A stretch of 64,000 bases of DNA from Rhizobium vallis (GTDB taxonomy: Bacteria; Pseudomonadota; Alphaproteobacteria; Rhizobiales; Rhizobiaceae), in the NCBI RefSeq assembly GCF_003985155.1, contig NZ_ML133690.1, positions 62,001-126,000 on the forward strand, given 5' to 3'. Positions 16,401 to 28,335 of this stretch are shown here, piece by piece. The notes below the pieces were generated by a model. It did not search any database. It was not told the origin of the DNA and was given only the letters and a program-made list of their open reading frames with translations. A program made the position numbers and the translations under genes. Within the stretch, counting starts at the first letter, position 1. Every line of letters starts with the position of its first letter.

Positions 16401-18157
16401 TGTCGTTTCTTTCCCGTATTATGGTCCTGAAGAGCCAGGCGCATTTCTCCGCCGGCGTCTATAACCGTTTCGGCGGTCCTTCCGCCGGCATGGCGATCGA
16501 GGGATCGCGCAAGAAGAAATCGGGGCAGGCGAAAAGCCGCGTCGGCCTGCTGATCATGGGATTCATGGGCGTCTACGCCGTCATCGGCGGCCGTCTCGTC
16601 GAATATGCGATGAAGGATCAGGAGGTCGTATCCAGCATCCTGCCGCCCGACCGGCTGATGGCCTCGCGCCCCGATATTATCGACCGTAACGGCGAGGTGC
16701 TGGCCACCGATATCCGCACCGTCTCGCTGTTTGCCGAGCCGAACAAGATCGTCGATCCCGACGAAGCTGTCGAAAAACTTTCGTCCGTCCTGCCCGAACT
16801 CGACGTCAAGGACACCTACAAGAAACTCTCGCTCAAGACCTCGCATTTCGCCTGGCTTCGCCGGCAGCTGACGCCGAAGCAGCAGAGCCAGATCCTGGCG
16901 CTCGGCATTCCCGGCATCGGCTTCAGGCCGGAGAAGCGCCGCTTCTATCCGGGCGGATCGACCGCCGCTCACATCCTCGGCTACGTCAATATCGACAACC
17001 GCGGTGTCGCCGGCATGGAGAAATTCATCGACGACCAGGGGCTCGCCGATCTCGCCTCCGTCGGCATGACCAGCGACCAGCCGCTCGAGCCGGTGCGGCT
17101 TTCGATCGACCTGCGCGTGCAGAACATCGTCCGCGACGCCGTCGTCAACGCCGTCAACAATTTCCAGTCCAAGGGTGCCGGTGCCGCCGTTATCGACGTG
17201 CATACCGGCGAGGTGCTGGCCATGGCATCGGCGCCGGATTTTGATCCGAACGATCCCCAGGAGGGCGCCAAGGACGGCTGGCTCAACCGGATGACCAACG
17301 GCACCTTCGAAATGGGCTCGACCTTCAAGACCTTTTCGCTGGCGATGGCGCTCGACACCGGCAAGGTGAAGATGTCGGACACGTTCGATGCCAGCAAGCC
17401 GATCTATATCGGCGGCTTCACCATCCACGATTTTCACGGGCAGCGCCGCTGGCTGAGCGTTCCCGAAATCTTCCAGTATTCCTCGAATATCGGCACGGCG
17501 CGCGTCATCGACATCGTCGGCATCGACGCGCAGAAGGACTACCTGAACAAGTTCGGCCTGTTGACGAAGATGCAGACCGAACTGCCCGAAGTGAAGATGC
17601 CGAGCCAGCCGCGCGTCTGGAAGAAGATCAATTCGATCACGATTTCCTTCGGCCATGGTGTCTCGACGACGGCGTTGCAGACAGGGATTGCGGCTGCCGC
17701 TCTCGTCAACGGCGGCAAGCTGATCGAGCCGACATTCCTGCCGCGCACGCGCGAGGAGGCCGATCAGGTCGCCACGCAGGTCATCAAGAAGTCGACCAGC
17801 GACCAGATCCGCTATCTCCTCGACGTGAACGGTTTCAAGGGCTCCGGCCGCGTCGCCCGTGTGCCGGGCTTTGCCGTCGGCAGCAAGACCGGCACGGCCG
17901 ACAAGGTGGTGAACGGGCGTTATTCGGCGACACTGAACTTCAATTCCTTCATCGCCGCATTCCCGATCAACGATCCCAAATATGCCGTGATCACCTTCTG
18001 CGACGAGCCGAAGACCGGCGAGAAGCAATATGGTGGAACGATCTCCGCCGGCACGGCCGGCCCGATCGCTCGCGAGATCATCAGCCGTGCGGCCCCCATT
18101 CTCGGCATCGAGCCGAAATTTGGGGAGGGCGGATCGGCCTTGCTGGTGTCTTATTGA
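16400..18157 (+). CDS. ftsI: peptidoglycan D,D-transpeptidase FtsI (PBP3)
   Basis: FtsI cross-links septal peptidoglycan together with the glycosyltransferase FtsW. The 585-residue protein has a cytoplasmic N-terminus, one membrane helix (about 47-66), a pedestal domain and a transpeptidase domain. The three active-site motifs are S307-T-F-K310, SSN in YSSNIGTAR, and KTG in GSKTGTAD. The ATG shares its first base with the last base of the ftsL stop. Confidence 0.96.
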   Translation: MSFLSRIMVLKSQAHFSAGVYNRFGGPSAGMAIEGSRKKKSGQAKSRVGLLIMGFMGVYAVIGGRLVEYAMKDQEVVSSILPPDRLMASRPDIIDRNGEVLATDIRTVSLFAEPNKIVDPDEAVEKLSSVLPELDVKDTYKKLSLKTSHFAWLRRQLTPKQQSQILALGIPGIGFRPEKRRFYPGGSTAAHILGYVNIDNRGVAGMEKFIDDQGLADLASVGMTSDQPLEPVRLSIDLRVQNIVRDAVVNAVNNFQSKGAGAAVIDVHTGEVLAMASAPDFDPNDPQEGAKDGWLNRMTNGTFEMGSTFKTFSLAMALDTGKVKMSDTFDASKPIYIGGFTIHDFHGQRRWLSVPEIFQYSSNIGTARVIDIVGIDAQKDYLNKFGLLTKMQTELPEVKMPSQPRVWKKINSITISFGHGVSTTALQTGIAAAALVNGGKLIEPTFLPRTREEADQVATQVIKKSTSDQIRYLLDVNGFKGSGRVARVPGFAVGSKTGTADKVVNGRYSATLNFNSFIAAFPINDPKYAVITFCDEPKTGEKQYGGTISAGTAGPIAREIISRAAPILGIEPKFGEGGSALLVSY

Positions 18158-18223
18158 GTGTGAATGAATATCGACGCCGATTCGCGAGGGGTGAACCGGG
18201 TTCAAGAGAGAAAAGTGCAGTCG

Positions 18224-19684
18224 ATGAAATTGCGAGACCTGGCCGGAGATCAGTTTCCGGAACTTGAAGCACAGCTCGAAGGCCCGGCGGGCCTGGTTGA
18301 TATTTCAGGCCTGTCTTCGGACAGCCGCAAGGTAGCGCCCGGTTATGCCTTCGTCGCGGTCGCCGGCACCAAGGCGGATGGCGCGGGTTTCATCGCCGAT
18401 GCCGCCGGCCGGGGAGCCGCTGTCGCGATCGCTTCCCAGGCCATCGATGCCTCCATTCCGGTGCTTGCGGTCAAGGAACCGCGCCGCTTCCTGTCCATCG
18501 CCGCCTCGCGTTTCTATGGCAGGCAGCCAGAGACCATGGTCGCCGTGACCGGCACTGCGGGCAAAACCTCCGTCGCTTCCTTTACACGGCAGATCTGGGC
18601 GCATGCCGACTATGCGGCCGCGATGATCGGCACAACGGGCGTCGTTTCGCCGACGCGCGACGAATATGGTGCGCTGACGACCCCGGATCCGGTGTCGCTG
18701 CACCAACTGCTCGCCGAACTTGCCGGCGAAGGCGTCACGCATGCCGCGATGGAGGCTTCCAGCCACGGTCTCGACCAGTGCCGGCTCGATGGCGTGAAGC
18801 TTGCCGCTGCCGCCTTTACCAATCTCGGCCGCGACCACATGGATTACCACCCGACTGTGGAAGACTACATGGCCGCCAAGATGCGGCTTTTCGATACGCT
18901 TTTGCCGAAGGGCTCGCCGGCGGTGATCTTCGCCGACGATCCGTGGTCGGCACAGGCGATCAAGGCGGCCGCCGATGCCGGTCACGACGTTCGCACCGTC
19001 GGGCGCAAGGGTGATTACCTCACGCTGAAACGGGTCGAGCATTTCCGCCACAAGCAGACCGCCGAGATCCATATCGGCGACGAGATCTTCGAGGTGGACA
19101 TTCCGCTCGCCGGCGATTTCCAGGTCGCCAACGCGCTTGTTGCGGCAGGACTTGCGATGTCGACCGGTGTTTCGGCAAAGGCTGCGATGGCAGCGCTCGA
19201 AAAGCTGGTCGGCGCTTCCGGCCGTCTCGAGCTCGTCGGCCATACCAAGGACGGCGCGCTCGCTTATGTCGATTACGCCCACAAGCCCGACGCGCTGGAA
19301 AACGTGCTGAATTCGGTCCGGCCCTTCACCACCGGCCGCGTCGTCGTCGTCTTCGGCTGCGGCGGCGACCGTGATCGCGGCAAACGGCCGATCATGGGCG
19401 AAATCGCCTGCCGTCTTGCCGACGTCGTCATTGTCACCGACGACAATCCGCGCTCGGAGGAGCCCGGCTCGATCCGGGCAGAGATCATGGCGGCAGCAAG
19501 CTGCGCCTCGGAAATCGGCGACCGCGCCACGGCGATCCGCGAGGCTGTGGGCATGCTGAGATCGGGCGACACGCTAATCGTCGCCGGCAAGGGGCACGAG
19601 GAAGGGCAGACGATCGGGAGCGTCACATTGCCGTTCTCCGATCACGCGGAGGTGCGCAAAGCCTTGGAGGAACTGAAATCTTGA
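18224..19684 (+). CDS. murE: UDP-MurNAc-L-Ala-D-Glu:meso-diaminopimelate ligase MurE
   Basis: MurE adds meso-diaminopimelate to the UDP-MurNAc dipeptide using ATP. The 486-residue protein has the N-terminal UDP-binding domain ([10 protein letters not shown]), the ATP loop GTAGKTS at 110-116 and the C-terminal DDNPRSEEP motif. DNPR is the signature of DAP specificity, as opposed to lysine. I start at the ATG at 18224; an upstream in-frame ATG at 18164 would add 20 residues unlike the family. Its TGA stop overlaps the murF start. Confidence 0.95.
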   Translation: MKLRDLAGDQFPELEAQLEGPAGLVDISGLSSDSRKVAPGYAFVAVAGTKADGAGFIADAAGRGAAVAIASQAIDASIPVLAVKEPRRFLSIAASRFYGRQPETMVAVTGTAGKTSVASFTRQIWAHADYAAAMIGTTGVVSPTRDEYGALTTPDPVSLHQLLAELAGEGVTHAAMEASSHGLDQCRLDGVKLAAAAFTNLGRDHMDYHPTVEDYMAAKMRLFDTLLPKGSPAVIFADDPWSAQAIKAAADAGHDVRTVGRKGDYLTLKRVEHFRHKQTAEIHIGDEIFEVDIPLAGDFQVANALVAAGLAMSTGVSAKAAMAALEKLVGASGRLELVGHTKDGALAYVDYAHKPDALENVLNSVRPFTTGRVVVVFGCGGDRDRGKRPIMGEIACRLADVVIVTDDNPRSEEPGSIRAEIMAAASCASEIGDRATAIREAVGMLRSGDTLIVAGKGHEEGQTIGSVTLPFSDHAEVRKALEELKS

Positions 19685-21120
19685 GCTGGCTCTGGACGAC
19701 CGAAGACATGATCGCAGCGATGGCGGGGCGCCCTTTCGGCACTCCGCCCGAAGGCATCACCGGCATCTCCATCGACAGCCGCTCGATTACACCAGGCGAA
19801 GCCTTCTTCGCGATCAAGGGCGACCGTGTCGATGGTCACGACTACGCGTCGATGGCCATGGCGAACGGCGCTTCCCTGCTGGTTGTCAGCGAAGCGAGGC
19901 TTCCGGCCATGGGCCGCCTGACGGTGCCGATGATCGTCGTCGAAGACGTGCTCGCCGCGCTCGGGCGTCTCGGCCAGGCCTCGCGCGAGCGCTCGCGGGC
20001 GAAAATCATCGCCGTCACCGGTTCGGTCGGCAAGACCACCACCAAGGAGATGCTGCGGCACGTGCTGTCGCCTTCCGGCAAGGTGCATGCCTCCGTCGCC
20101 TCCTTCAACAATCATTGGGGCGTGCCGCTGACGCTGGCGCGCATGCCTGACGACACGGATTACGGTGTCTTCGAAGTGGGGATGAACCATCCGGGCGAGA
20201 TCCGGCCGCTGGTGGCGATGATCCGTCCCGATGTCGCCGTCATCACGACGATTGCGCCGGCCCATCTCGGCAATTTCAAGAGCATCAAGGAGATCGCCGC
20301 CGCCAAGGCCGAGATCTTCGAGGGGCTGCAACCCGGCGGTCACGTCGTGCTCAACCGCGACAACGACCAGTTCAATTTCATCGACCGCACGGCGCAGTCG
20401 CTCGGCGTCGAGCACATCCATTCCTTCGGCCAGCACGCCAAGGCCGAATTCCGGCTCGCCGAATTCAACGGTTCGGACGAAAATTCGACGCTGTGGCTGA
20501 CGATCGGCGGCGAGACGCTGGAGGTCGCGATCGGCGCCCCGGGCCGCCATATCGCCGAGAATGCGCTCGCGGCCCTCGGGGTCGTCAGGATCGTCGGCGC
20601 CGACATGCAGAAGGCGATCGAGGCGCTTGCGACGCTGAAGCCGGAAAAGGGCAGGGGCAAGCGTCACCGGCTTTCGATCGGCGGCGGCCGCGGCAGCTTC
20701 ACGCTGATCGACGAGAGCTACAATGCCAATCCGGCCTCGATGCGCGCGGCGATCGCGCTGCTCGCAGCCGCCGAACCGGCCGGCCGTGGACGCCGCATCG
20801 CCGTGCTCGGCGACATGCTCGAAATGGGCGAATATGCCGAGAAGGTTCATACCGATCTCGCAGGGCCGCTGCTTGCGGCCGGCATCGAACATGTCTGGCT
20901 CGCGGGCGCCGAAATGGCGGCGCTGAAGGAATCATTGCCGGAAAGCGTGCATGTCGAGTACCGCGAGAACACCGGCGAATTGATGGACTACGTGTTGAAC
21001 TCGGTCGCTCCGGGCGACGTGTTGATGGTGAAATCGTCTCTGGGCATCGGTTTCGGCAGGATCGTCGCCGCGCTTCTTGACAAATTCCCGGCATTTTCCG
21101 ACACGCAACGCGAACTTTGA
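19681..21120 (+). CDS. murF: UDP-MurNAc-tripeptide:D-Ala-D-Ala ligase MurF
   Basis: MurF adds the D-Ala-D-Ala dipeptide to complete UDP-MurNAc-pentapeptide. The product has 479 residues, with the N-terminal [18 protein letters not shown] block, the ATP loop [11 protein letters not shown] and the catalytic region [13 protein letters not shown]. The start is a TTG whose TTGA overlaps the murE stop; the [12 protein letters not shown]-terminus fits MurF better than the next ATG at 19708. Translation is therefore likely coupled to murE. Confidence 0.95.
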   Translation: MSWLWTTEDMIAAMAGRPFGTPPEGITGISIDSRSITPGEAFFAIKGDRVDGHDYASMAMANGASLLVVSEARLPAMGRLTVPMIVVEDVLAALGRLGQASRERSRAKIIAVTGSVGKTTTKEMLRHVLSPSGKVHASVASFNNHWGVPLTLARMPDDTDYGVFEVGMNHPGEIRPLVAMIRPDVAVITTIAPAHLGNFKSIKEIAAAKAEIFEGLQPGGHVVLNRDNDQFNFIDRTAQSLGVEHIHSFGQHAKAEFRLAEFNGSDENSTLWLTIGGETLEVAIGAPGRHIAENALAALGVVRIVGADMQKAIEALATLKPEKGRGKRHRLSIGGGRGSFTLIDESYNANPASMRAAIALLAAAEPAGRGRRIAVLGDMLEMGEYAEKVHTDLAGPLLAAGIEHVWLAGAEMAALKESLPESVHVEYRENTGELMDYVLNSVAPGDVLMVKSSLGIGFGRIVAALLDKFPAFSDTQREL

Positions 21121-21141
21121 CCGGGTAACAAGGGGCCCTGA

Positions 21142-22242
21142 ATGCTGATCTGGCTTGTCGAACTGTCGGAATATTTCAAATTTCTGAACCTGTTCAGATA
21201 TATTACCTTCCGCACGGGCGCCGCTCTCTTTACCTCCGCACTGATCGTTTTCCTGTTCGGGCCGACGATCATCAATTCGCTGCGCATCCGCCAGGGCAAA
21301 GGCCAGCCGATCCGCGCCGACGGGCCGCAGACGCATTTCAAGAAGGCCGGCACGCCGACCATGGGCGGGCTGATGATCCTTGCCGGCATTGTCGGCGCGT
21401 CGCTGCTCTGGGCCGATCTTTCCAACGTCTATGTCGTCGCGACGCTGCTGGTGACGCTGGGCTTCGGCGCGATCGGTTTCTATGACGACTATCTCAAGGT
21501 GACCAAGCAGAGCCACAAGGGCTTTTCCGGCAAGGCCCGCCTCGGCATCGAGTTCGTCATTGCCGGCATCGCCGTCTATTTCATGATGCGCACCGCCCTT
21601 GCCTCGGGAATAGCAGGTTCTACCTTCGGCTCCTCGATCGCCTTTCCCTTCTTCAAGGACTTCATGATCAATATCGGCATCATGTTCGTCGTCTTCGGCG
21701 GCTTCGTCATCGTCGGCGCCGGCAATGCCGTGAACCTGACCGACGGCCTCGATGGGCTTGCCATCGTGCCTGTCATGATTGCCGCCGCATCCTTCGGCGT
21801 CATCGCCTATCTCGCGGGCAACGTGGTGTTTGCGAACTACCTGCAGATCAATTTCGTGCCCGGCACCGGCGAGCTTGCCGTCGTGCTCGGCGCCGTGATC
21901 GGCGCCGGCCTCGGCTTCCTCTGGTTCAACGCGCCGCCGGCCGCTATCTTCATGGGCGACACCGGATCGCTCGCGCTCGGAGGCACGATCGGCACCGTCG
22001 CCGTCGCCACCAAGCACGAAATCGTCATGGCGATCATCGGCGGCCTCTTCGTCATGGAGACGCTCTCGGTCATTATCCAGGTCGGCTTCTTCAAGATGAC
22101 CGGCCGGCGCGTCTTCCTGATGGCGCCGATCCATCACCATTTCGAGAAGAAGGGCTGGACCGAGAGCCAGGTGGTGATCCGCTTCTGGATCATCGCCGTC
22201 GGCCTTGCCATGCTTGGCCTTTCGACGCTGAAGCTCCGGTGA
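21142..22242 (+). CDS. mraY: phospho-N-acetylmuramoyl-pentapeptide-transferase MraY
   Basis: MraY moves phospho-MurNAc-pentapeptide onto undecaprenyl phosphate, giving lipid I at the inner membrane. The 366-residue protein has about ten membrane segments. Visible signatures are [29 protein letters not shown] with the Asp pair, [10 protein letters not shown] and the C-terminal [15 protein letters not shown] ribosome site precedes the ATG, 21 bases after murF. Confidence 0.96.
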   Translation: MLIWLVELSEYFKFLNLFRYITFRTGAALFTSALIVFLFGPTIINSLRIRQGKGQPIRADGPQTHFKKAGTPTMGGLMILAGIVGASLLWADLSNVYVVATLLVTLGFGAIGFYDDYLKVTKQSHKGFSGKARLGIEFVIAGIAVYFMMRTALASGIAGSTFGSSIAFPFFKDFMINIGIMFVVFGGFVIVGAGNAVNLTDGLDGLAIVPVMIAAASFGVIAYLAGNVVFANYLQINFVPGTGELAVVLGAVIGAGLGFLWFNAPPAAIFMGDTGSLALGGTIGTVAVATKHEIVMAIIGGLFVMETLSVIIQVGFFKMTGRRVFLMAPIHHHFEKKGWTESQVVIRFWIIAVGLAMLGLSTLKLR

Positions 22243-22249
22243 GGCGGCG

Positions 22250-23662
22250 ATGATCCCGGTCACGACGCTCAAGGACAGGAAGGTCGCGCTTTTCGGGCTC
22301 GGCGGCTCCGGTTTTGCCACTGCCCGTGCGCTGATTGCAGGCGGCGCTGACGTGACCGCCTGGGACGACAATCCCGACAGCGTCGCCAAGGCTTCGGCTG
22401 AAGGCATCCGGACAGAGGATCTGCACGGCATCGACTGGAGCCAGCAGGCGTTGTTCGTGCTGTCGCCCGGCGTGCCGCTCACCCATCCGAAGCCGCATTG
22501 GACCGTCGATCTTGCGCGGGCTGCGGGCGTCGACATCGTCGGCGACGTCGAGCTCTTCGTGCGCGAGCGCCGCGCCCATGCGCCGGATTGCCCGTTCATC
22601 GCCATAACCGGCACCAACGGCAAGTCGACGACGACGGCGCTGATCGCCCATATCCTGAAATCCTCCGGTTACGACACGCAGCTCGGCGGCAATATCGGCA
22701 CGGCGGTGCTGACGCTCGATCCGCCGAAGGCGGGCCGCTATTTCGTCGTCGAATGCTCGTCCTACCAGATCGATCTGGCGCCGACGCTGAACCCCTCGGC
22801 GGGTATCCTGCTCAACCTGACCCCCGATCATCTCGACCGTCACGGCACGATGCAGCATTATGCCGACGTCAAGGAGAGGCTGGTCGCCGGGAGCGATACC
22901 GCGATCGTCGGCATTGACGACAGCCATTCGGCGCTGATCGCCGACCGCGTCGAGCGGGCGGGCGTCACGGTCGTTCGCATTTCTCGCCGCAACGTGGTGG
23001 CATCAGGCATCTATGCCGAGGGCACGAAGCTCGTTCAGGCCGTCGGCGGCGCCATGCTGCCCTTCGCCGATCTCGACGGCATCCGGACGCTGCGCGGCAG
23101 CCATAATGCGCAGAACGCTGCCGCAGCCGTCGCCGCCTGCCTTGCGGTCGGCGTTTCGGCGGACGACATTCGCGCCGGCCTCGCGTCGTTCCCAGGATTG
23201 AAACACCGCATGCAGCCTGTGGGCAAACGCGGCCGGGTCGTCTTCGTCAACGATTCCAAGGCGACGAATGCCGATGCTGCAGCACCCGCGCTTTCGAGCT
23301 ATGATCGCATCTACTGGATCGCCGGCGGTCTGCCGAAATCAGGCGGCATCACGACGCTTTCGCCCTATTTCCCGCGCATCGCCAAGGCCTATCTGATCGG
23401 CGAGGCGGCGGCGGAGTTTGCCGCGACCCTCGGCGAGGCGGTGCCTTACGAGATCTCGGGCACGCTGGAGCGCGCCGTCGCGCATGCGGCAGCCGATGCG
23501 GAGCGCGACGAGGCAAGTGCTTCTGCCGTGATGTTATCCCCGGCTTGCGCAAGCTTCGACCAGTATAAGAATTTCGAAGTCAGGGGCGATGCCTTCGTCG
23601 GCCACGTGGCGGCACTTGACGGAATGACGATGCTGATCGGTCCGGCAACAGGAGAGAAATGA
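22250..23662 (+). CDS. murD: UDP-MurNAc-L-Ala:D-glutamate ligase MurD
   Basis: MurD adds D-glutamate to UDP-MurNAc-L-Ala. The 470-residue protein has an N-terminal Rossmann-like domain ([14 protein letters not shown]), the ATP loop [25 protein letters not shown] and the C-terminal [15 protein letters not shown]. The gene lies 7 bases after mraY and 1 base before ftsW, consistent with a single transcript. Confidence 0.95.
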   Translation: MIPVTTLKDRKVALFGLGGSGFATARALIAGGADVTAWDDNPDSVAKASAEGIRTEDLHGIDWSQQALFVLSPGVPLTHPKPHWTVDLARAAGVDIVGDVELFVRERRAHAPDCPFIAITGTNGKSTTTALIAHILKSSGYDTQLGGNIGTAVLTLDPPKAGRYFVVECSSYQIDLAPTLNPSAGILLNLTPDHLDRHGTMQHYADVKERLVAGSDTAIVGIDDSHSALIADRVERAGVTVVRISRRNVVASGIYAEGTKLVQAVGGAMLPFADLDGIRTLRGSHNAQNAAAAVAACLAVGVSADDIRAGLASFPGLKHRMQPVGKRGRVVFVNDSKATNADAAAPALSSYDRIYWIAGGLPKSGGITTLSPYFPRIAKAYLIGEAAAEFAATLGEAVPYEISGTLERAVAHAAADAERDEASASAVMLSPACASFDQYKNFEVRGDAFVGHVAALDGMTMLIGPATGEK

Positions 23663-23663
23663 C

Positions 23664-24818
23664 ATGGTAAGCCGCGCGGAACGTGGGCCTCTGGCCGATT
23701 GGTTCTGGACCATCGACCGCTTCTTCCTGGCGATGTTCATCTTCCTGATGGGCATCGGCTTCATGCTGTCGTTCGCGGCATCTCCAGCGGTTGCCGAGCG
23801 CATCGGGCTCGAGCCTTTCCACTTCGTCAAGCGCCACGCGGCCTTCATGATCCCCTCGATCGCCGTCATGCTCGGGCTGTCGTTCCTGACGCCGCGCCAG
23901 GTGCGGCGCACCGCAATCCTGCTGCTGATCATCTCGCTTGCGATGATGGTGCTGGTGCTGTTCGTCGGGCAGGAGGTCAAGGGCGGCAGGCGCTGGATCT
24001 GGATTGCTGGCCTTTCCATCCAGCCGTCGGAATTCATGAAGCCCGCCTTCGTCGTGGTCTGCGCCTGGCTGTTTGCCGAACATGCACGCCAGCCGGAAAT
24101 TCCAGGCAATCTCTTCGCCATCATCCTGTTCGGCATCGTCGCGGCCCTTCTCGTCGCGCAGCCCGACCTCGGCCAGACCATCCTGACGACCGCCGTCTGG
24201 GGCGGCATGTTCTTCATGGCCGGTATGCCATGGATCTGGATCATGCTGCTCGGCGTCGGCGGCGCCGGCGGCCTGCTCAGCGCCTATTACGTCTTCCCGC
24301 ACGTCGCGCTGCGAATAGACAAGTTCATGACCGGCGAGGGCGATACGTTTCAGATCGACACCGCCCGCGAGGCGATCATCCGCGGCAGCTGGTTCGGCCA
24401 GGGCCCGGGCGAGGGCATCGTCAAGCGCATCATCCCGGACGCGCATACCGACTTCATCTTCTCGGTCGCGGCCGAGGAGTTCGGCATCGTCTTCTGCATG
24501 GCGCTCGTCGCGCTGTTTTCCGTGCTGGTGCTGCGCGGCCTCTCGCATGCCTATCGCGAGCGCAACGATTTCAACCGCTTCGCCGTCGCCGGCCTGGTGC
24601 TGCAGATGGGCATCCAGTCGATCATCAATGTCGGCGTCAATCTCGAATTGCTGCCGGCAAAGGGCATGACGCTGCCGCTGATTTCCTACGGCGGCTCGTC
24701 CATGGTGGCGATCTGCGTCACTGCCGGCTTCATCCTGGCGCTGACGCGCCATCGACCGGAAAAGCGCGCGCAGGACCGGAGCCTCTTCCGCGTCCCGCAC
24801 GGCATGCCGGCGGAGTAG
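23664..24818 (+). CDS. ftsW: lipid II polymerase FtsW (SEDS family)
   Basis: FtsW is the septal peptidoglycan glycosyltransferase that works with FtsI. The 384-residue protein has about ten membrane helices. Conserved SEDS blocks are GGRRWIWIAGLSIQPSEFMK, AQPDLGQT, SWFGQGPGEG and LPLISYGGSSM. GGAGAG lies in the murD end just before the ATG. The start is 1 base after the murD stop. Confidence 0.96.
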   Translation: MVSRAERGPLADWFWTIDRFFLAMFIFLMGIGFMLSFAASPAVAERIGLEPFHFVKRHAAFMIPSIAVMLGLSFLTPRQVRRTAILLLIISLAMMVLVLFVGQEVKGGRRWIWIAGLSIQPSEFMKPAFVVVCAWLFAEHARQPEIPGNLFAIILFGIVAALLVAQPDLGQTILTTAVWGGMFFMAGMPWIWIMLLGVGGAGGLLSAYYVFPHVALRIDKFMTGEGDTFQIDTAREAIIRGSWFGQGPGEGIVKRIIPDAHTDFIFSVAAEEFGIVFCMALVALFSVLVLRGLSHAYRERNDFNRFAVAGLVLQMGIQSIINVGVNLELLPAKGMTLPLISYGGSSMVAICVTAGFILALTRHRPEKRAQDRSLFRVPHGMPAE

Positions 24819-24824
24819 AAGGAC

Positions 24825-25949
24825 ATGAGCAAAGGCATCGTGCTGCTTGCCGCCGGGGGAACCGGCGGCCATGTGTTTCCGGCGGAGGCGCTGGCCTTCA
24901 AGCTGAAGGAGCGCGGCTATTCGGTGCATCTCGTGACCGACAGCCGGGCCGAGCGTTATGCCGGCAAGTTCCCAGCCGAGGCAATTCATGTCGTGCCGTC
25001 GGCGACGATCGGCTCGAAGAACCCGGTTGCCGTCGCCCGCTCGCTGTGGACGCTGTGGAGTGGCATGCGGGCGGCGAAGAAGCTGATCCAGCGGCTGAAG
25101 CCCGTCATCGTCGTCGGTTTCGGCGGTTATCCCACGGTGCCGCCGCTGCTTGCCGCAACACGGCTCGGCGTGCCCTCGATGCTGCATGAGCAGAATGCCG
25201 TCATGGGACGGGCCAACAAGGCCTTGGCTCCGCGGGTGAAAGCGATTGCCGGCGGCTTCCTGCCCGAAAGCGGCGGTGCGTTCTCCGACAAGACGATTGC
25301 AACGGGAAATCCCGTGCGCCCGGCGATCCTTGCCGCGGCCGAACAGCCTTATCTGCCTTCGCATCCCGGCGAGCCGTTCAATCTCGTGGTCTTTGGCGGC
25401 AGCCAGGGCGCGCAATATTTCTCCAAGGCGATGCCGACGGCGATCAGCCTGCTCGATGACGTGCTGCGCGAAAGACTGCGGGTCACGCAGCAGGTCCGGC
25501 CCGAGGATATGGAGATGGTGGGCGGCTGCGTGGCGCAATTGCAGATGGGCGCCGACATAGCGCCGTTTTTCAATGATATGGCGGAACGTCTTGCGAAAGC
25601 GCATCTGGTGATCTGCCGCTCTGGTGCTTCCACGGTTTCGGAAATCTCGGTCATCGGGCGCCCGGCCGTGCTGGTGCCTTATCCGCATGCGCTCGACCAC
25701 GATCAGGCGGCCAATGCCGCCGCACTGGCTGCGACCGGCGGGGCAAAGGTGATCGTCCAGGCGGAGCTTTCGCCTGAACGGATCGCCTCCATCCTGAGCC
25801 ATGTGATGAACGATCCAGAAAAGCTTGCCGGCATGGCGGCTGCGGCTAAGCTTGCGGGAAAACCGGATGCCGCGAACTTGCTTGCCGACATGGTTGAGGC
25901 TATTGCCGCCGGCAAGACAGTCTCCGAATTCAAGAGGACACGCGTATGA
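24825..25949 (+). CDS. murG: lipid I:GlcNAc transferase MurG
   Basis: MurG adds GlcNAc from UDP-GlcNAc to lipid I at the inner face of the membrane, producing lipid II. The 374-residue GT-B enzyme has the N-terminal glycine loop [35 protein letters not shown] and the C-terminal donor site [10 protein letters not shown] and [10 protein letters not shown]. Its last bases overlap the murC start as ATGA. Confidence 0.96.
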   Translation: MSKGIVLLAAGGTGGHVFPAEALAFKLKERGYSVHLVTDSRAERYAGKFPAEAIHVVPSATIGSKNPVAVARSLWTLWSGMRAAKKLIQRLKPVIVVGFGGYPTVPPLLAATRLGVPSMLHEQNAVMGRANKALAPRVKAIAGGFLPESGGAFSDKTIATGNPVRPAILAAAEQPYLPSHPGEPFNLVVFGGSQGAQYFSKAMPTAISLLDDVLRERLRVTQQVRPEDMEMVGGCVAQLQMGADIAPFFNDMAERLAKAHLVICRSGASTVSEISVIGRPAVLVPYPHALDHDQAANAAALAATGGAKVIVQAELSPERIASILSHVMNDPEKLAGMAAAAKLAGKPDAANLLADMVEAIAAGKTVSEFKRTRV

Positions 25950-27361
25950 AACTGCCGAAGGCGATCGGTCTCGTCCATTTCATCGGCATCGGCGGCATCG
26001 GCATGAGCGGTATCGCCGAGGTGCTGCACAATCTTGGCCATAAGGTCCAGGGATCGGACCAGGCCGACAGCGCCAATGTCCAGCGCCTGCGCGACAAGGG
26101 CATCGAGGTGTTCGTCGGCCACAGGGCCGAGAATCTCGGCGATGCCGAAGTCGTGGTCGTCTCGACGGCGATCAAGAAGAGCAATCCGGAACTCATCGCG
26201 GCGCGCGAAAAGCTGCTGCCGGTGGTGCGCCGCGCCGAAATGCTTGCCGAACTGATGCGCTTCCGCAATTCGATCGCCATCGGCGGCACGCATGGCAAGA
26301 CGACGACGACCTCGCTGGTCGCGACGCTGCTCGAAGCCGGCGGGCTCGACCCGACCGTCATCAACGGCGGCATCATCAACGCCTACGGCACCAACGCCCG
26401 CATGGGCGAGGGCGAGTGGATGGTGGTCGAGGCCGATGAATCGGACGGCACCTTTCTAAAGCTGCCGGCCGATGTCGCCGTCATCACCAATATCGACCCC
26501 GAGCATCTCGACCATTACGGCAATTTCGATGCGGTGCGCGCCGCCTTCCGCCAGTTCGTCGAGAACGTGCCGTTCTACGGCTTCGGCGTCATGTGCCTCG
26601 ACCATCCCGAGGTGCAGTCGCTGGTCGGCCGGATCGAAGACCGCAAGATCATCACCTACGGCGAGAACCCGCAGGCCGACGTGCGCTTCAAGAATGTGCG
26701 CATCGACGGCACGCGCTCGATCTTCGACGTCGAAATCCGCCGCCGCCGCACCGGCCAGGTGATCGAGCTCAAGGGGCTGGTCATGCCGATGCCCGGGCGC
26801 CATAATATATCGAACGCCACGGCGGCGATCGCCGTTGCCAACCGCCTTGGCATATCGAGCGCCGACATCGCCAAGGGGCTTGCCTCCTTCGGCGGCGTCA
26901 AGCGCCGCTTCACGCTGACCGGCGAATGGAACGGGGTGCAGATCTTCGACGATTACGGTCACCACCCAGTCGAGATCAAGGCGGTGCTGCGCGCTGCCCG
27001 CGAAGCCTGCAAGGGCCGTATCATCGCCGTGCACCAGCCGCACCGCTACAGCCGCCTTGCGAGCCTGTTCGAGGAATTCGCCGCCTGCTTCAACGATGCC
27101 GACAGCATCTTCTTGGCCCCGGTCTATGCGGCAGGCGAGGACGCGATCGAAGGAGTCGATTCGGCAGCGCTCGTCTCGCGCATCAAATCCGGCGGTCATC
27201 GCGACGCCCGTTTCCTTGCTTCGGCAGAGCTTCTGCCGCAGATGGTCGCGGAGGTTGCAAAGCCAGGTGATTTCGTGGTTCTGTTGGGGGCTGGGAGCAT
27301 CACATCCTGGGCGGCTGCGCTGCCCAAGCAGTTGGAAGGTCTATCGGGAAAGTCCGCATGA
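25946..27361 (+). CDS. murC: UDP-MurNAc:L-alanine ligase MurC
   Basis: MurC adds the first amino acid, L-alanine, to UDP-MurNAc. The 471-residue enzyme has an N-terminal [17 protein letters not shown], the ATP loop [34 protein letters not shown] and the C-terminal [12 protein letters not shown]. It overlaps murG at its start and murB at its stop, each by 4 bases. Confidence 0.96.
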   Translation: MKLPKAIGLVHFIGIGGIGMSGIAEVLHNLGHKVQGSDQADSANVQRLRDKGIEVFVGHRAENLGDAEVVVVSTAIKKSNPELIAAREKLLPVVRRAEMLAELMRFRNSIAIGGTHGKTTTTSLVATLLEAGGLDPTVINGGIINAYGTNARMGEGEWMVVEADESDGTFLKLPADVAVITNIDPEHLDHYGNFDAVRAAFRQFVENVPFYGFGVMCLDHPEVQSLVGRIEDRKIITYGENPQADVRFKNVRIDGTRSIFDVEIRRRRTGQVIELKGLVMPMPGRHNISNATAAIAVANRLGISSADIAKGLASFGGVKRRFTLTGEWNGVQIFDDYGHHPVEIKAVLRAAREACKGRIIAVHQPHRYSRLASLFEEFAACFNDADSIFLAPVYAAGEDAIEGVDSAALVSRIKSGGHRDARFLASAELLPQMVAEVAKPGDFVVLLGAGSITSWAAALPKQLEGLSGKSA

Positions 27362-28332
27362 AACAGGTGAATGGGGAAAAGCTTCTCGCGTCTCTCGGAG
27401 ACGGTGTAAAGGATATCCGCGGTCGTATCACGCCGGATGCCCCCATGGACCGCGTTACCTGGTTCAGGGCCGGCGGTCTCGCCGAGCTGATGTTCCAGCC
27501 GCATGACGTCGACGATCTCGTCGCCTTCCTGAAGATCCTGCCGGAAGAAGTGCCGCTGACGGTGGTCGGCGTCGGCTCCAACATCCTGGTGCGTGACGGC
27601 GGCATTCCCGGCGTCGTGCTGCGCCTGTCGGCAAAAGGTTTCGGCTTCGTTGAGCTTGCCGGTGAAAACCGCATCCTTGCCGGCGCCATCTGCCCGGACA
27701 AGCACCTCGCGGCAATGGCGATGGACAACGGTATCGGCGGTTTCCATTTCTTCTACGGTATTCCCGGTGGCATCGGCGGCGCGGCACGCATGAATGCCGG
27801 CGCGAACGGCGTCGAGACGCGCGAGCGGCTGGTCGAGGTCAACGCGGTTGACCGCAAGGGCAACAAGCATGTGCTTTCCAATGCCGAGATGGGCTATTCC
27901 TACCGGCATTCCAAGGCATCCGCCGACCTGATCTTCACCTCGGTGCTGTTCGAGGGCTATCCCGAGGACCGCGCCCAGATCCGGGCCGAGATGGATGCGG
28001 TGCGCAATCACCGCGAGACGGTGCAGCCGGTTCGCGAGAAGACCGGCGGCTCGACCTTCAAGAATCCGCCCGGCCATTCGGCCTGGAAGCTGATCGACGA
28101 AGCCGGCTGCCGCGGCCTCGTCATCGGCGGTGCGCAGATGTCATCGCTGCACTGCAACTTCATGATCAACATGGGGCAGGCGACCGGCTACGATCTCGAA
28201 TATCTCGGCGAACAGGTGCGCCGCGAGGTCTTCGAGAAAGAGGGCATCAAGCTGGAATGGGAAATCAAGCGCCTCGGGGTCTTCATGCCCGGCCGCGAAG
28301 TGCGCCCGTTCCAGGGTGTGACGAGCGAGTAA
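27358..28332 (+). CDS. murB: UDP-N-acetylenolpyruvoylglucosamine reductase MurB
   Basis: MurB reduces UDP-GlcNAc-enolpyruvate to UDP-MurNAc with NADPH and FAD. The 324-residue protein has the FAD-binding [14 protein letters not shown] block, [21 protein letters not shown], and the active-site [10 protein letters not shown]. This is a type II, B. subtilis-like arrangement. Its position after murC is typical of alphaproteobacteria. It ends three bases before the stop of the convergent epimerase gene, and no hairpin terminator separates them. Confidence 0.95.
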   Translation: MKQVNGEKLLASLGDGVKDIRGRITPDAPMDRVTWFRAGGLAELMFQPHDVDDLVAFLKILPEEVPLTVVGVGSNILVRDGGIPGVVLRLSAKGFGFVELAGENRILAGAICPDKHLAAMAMDNGIGGFHFFYGIPGGIGGAARMNAGANGVETRERLVEVNAVDRKGNKHVLSNAEMGYSYRHSKASADLIFTSVLFEGYPEDRAQIRAEMDAVRNHRETVQPVREKTGGSTFKNPPGHSAWKLIDEAGCRGLVIGGAQMSSLHCNFMINMGQATGYDLEYLGEQVRREVFEKEGIKLEWEIKRLGVFMPGREVRPFQGVTSE

Positions 28333-28335
28333 GAC

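Noticed and set aside
16082..18205. 707-codon minus-strand open frame
   Set aside because: It lies antisense to ftsL and ftsI, which have clear active-site motifs; high GC produces long antisense frames here.
23580..25802. 740-codon minus-strand open frame
   Set aside because: Antisense to ftsW and murG with no recognisable motif; rich in His/Arg/Asp as expected of shadow frames.
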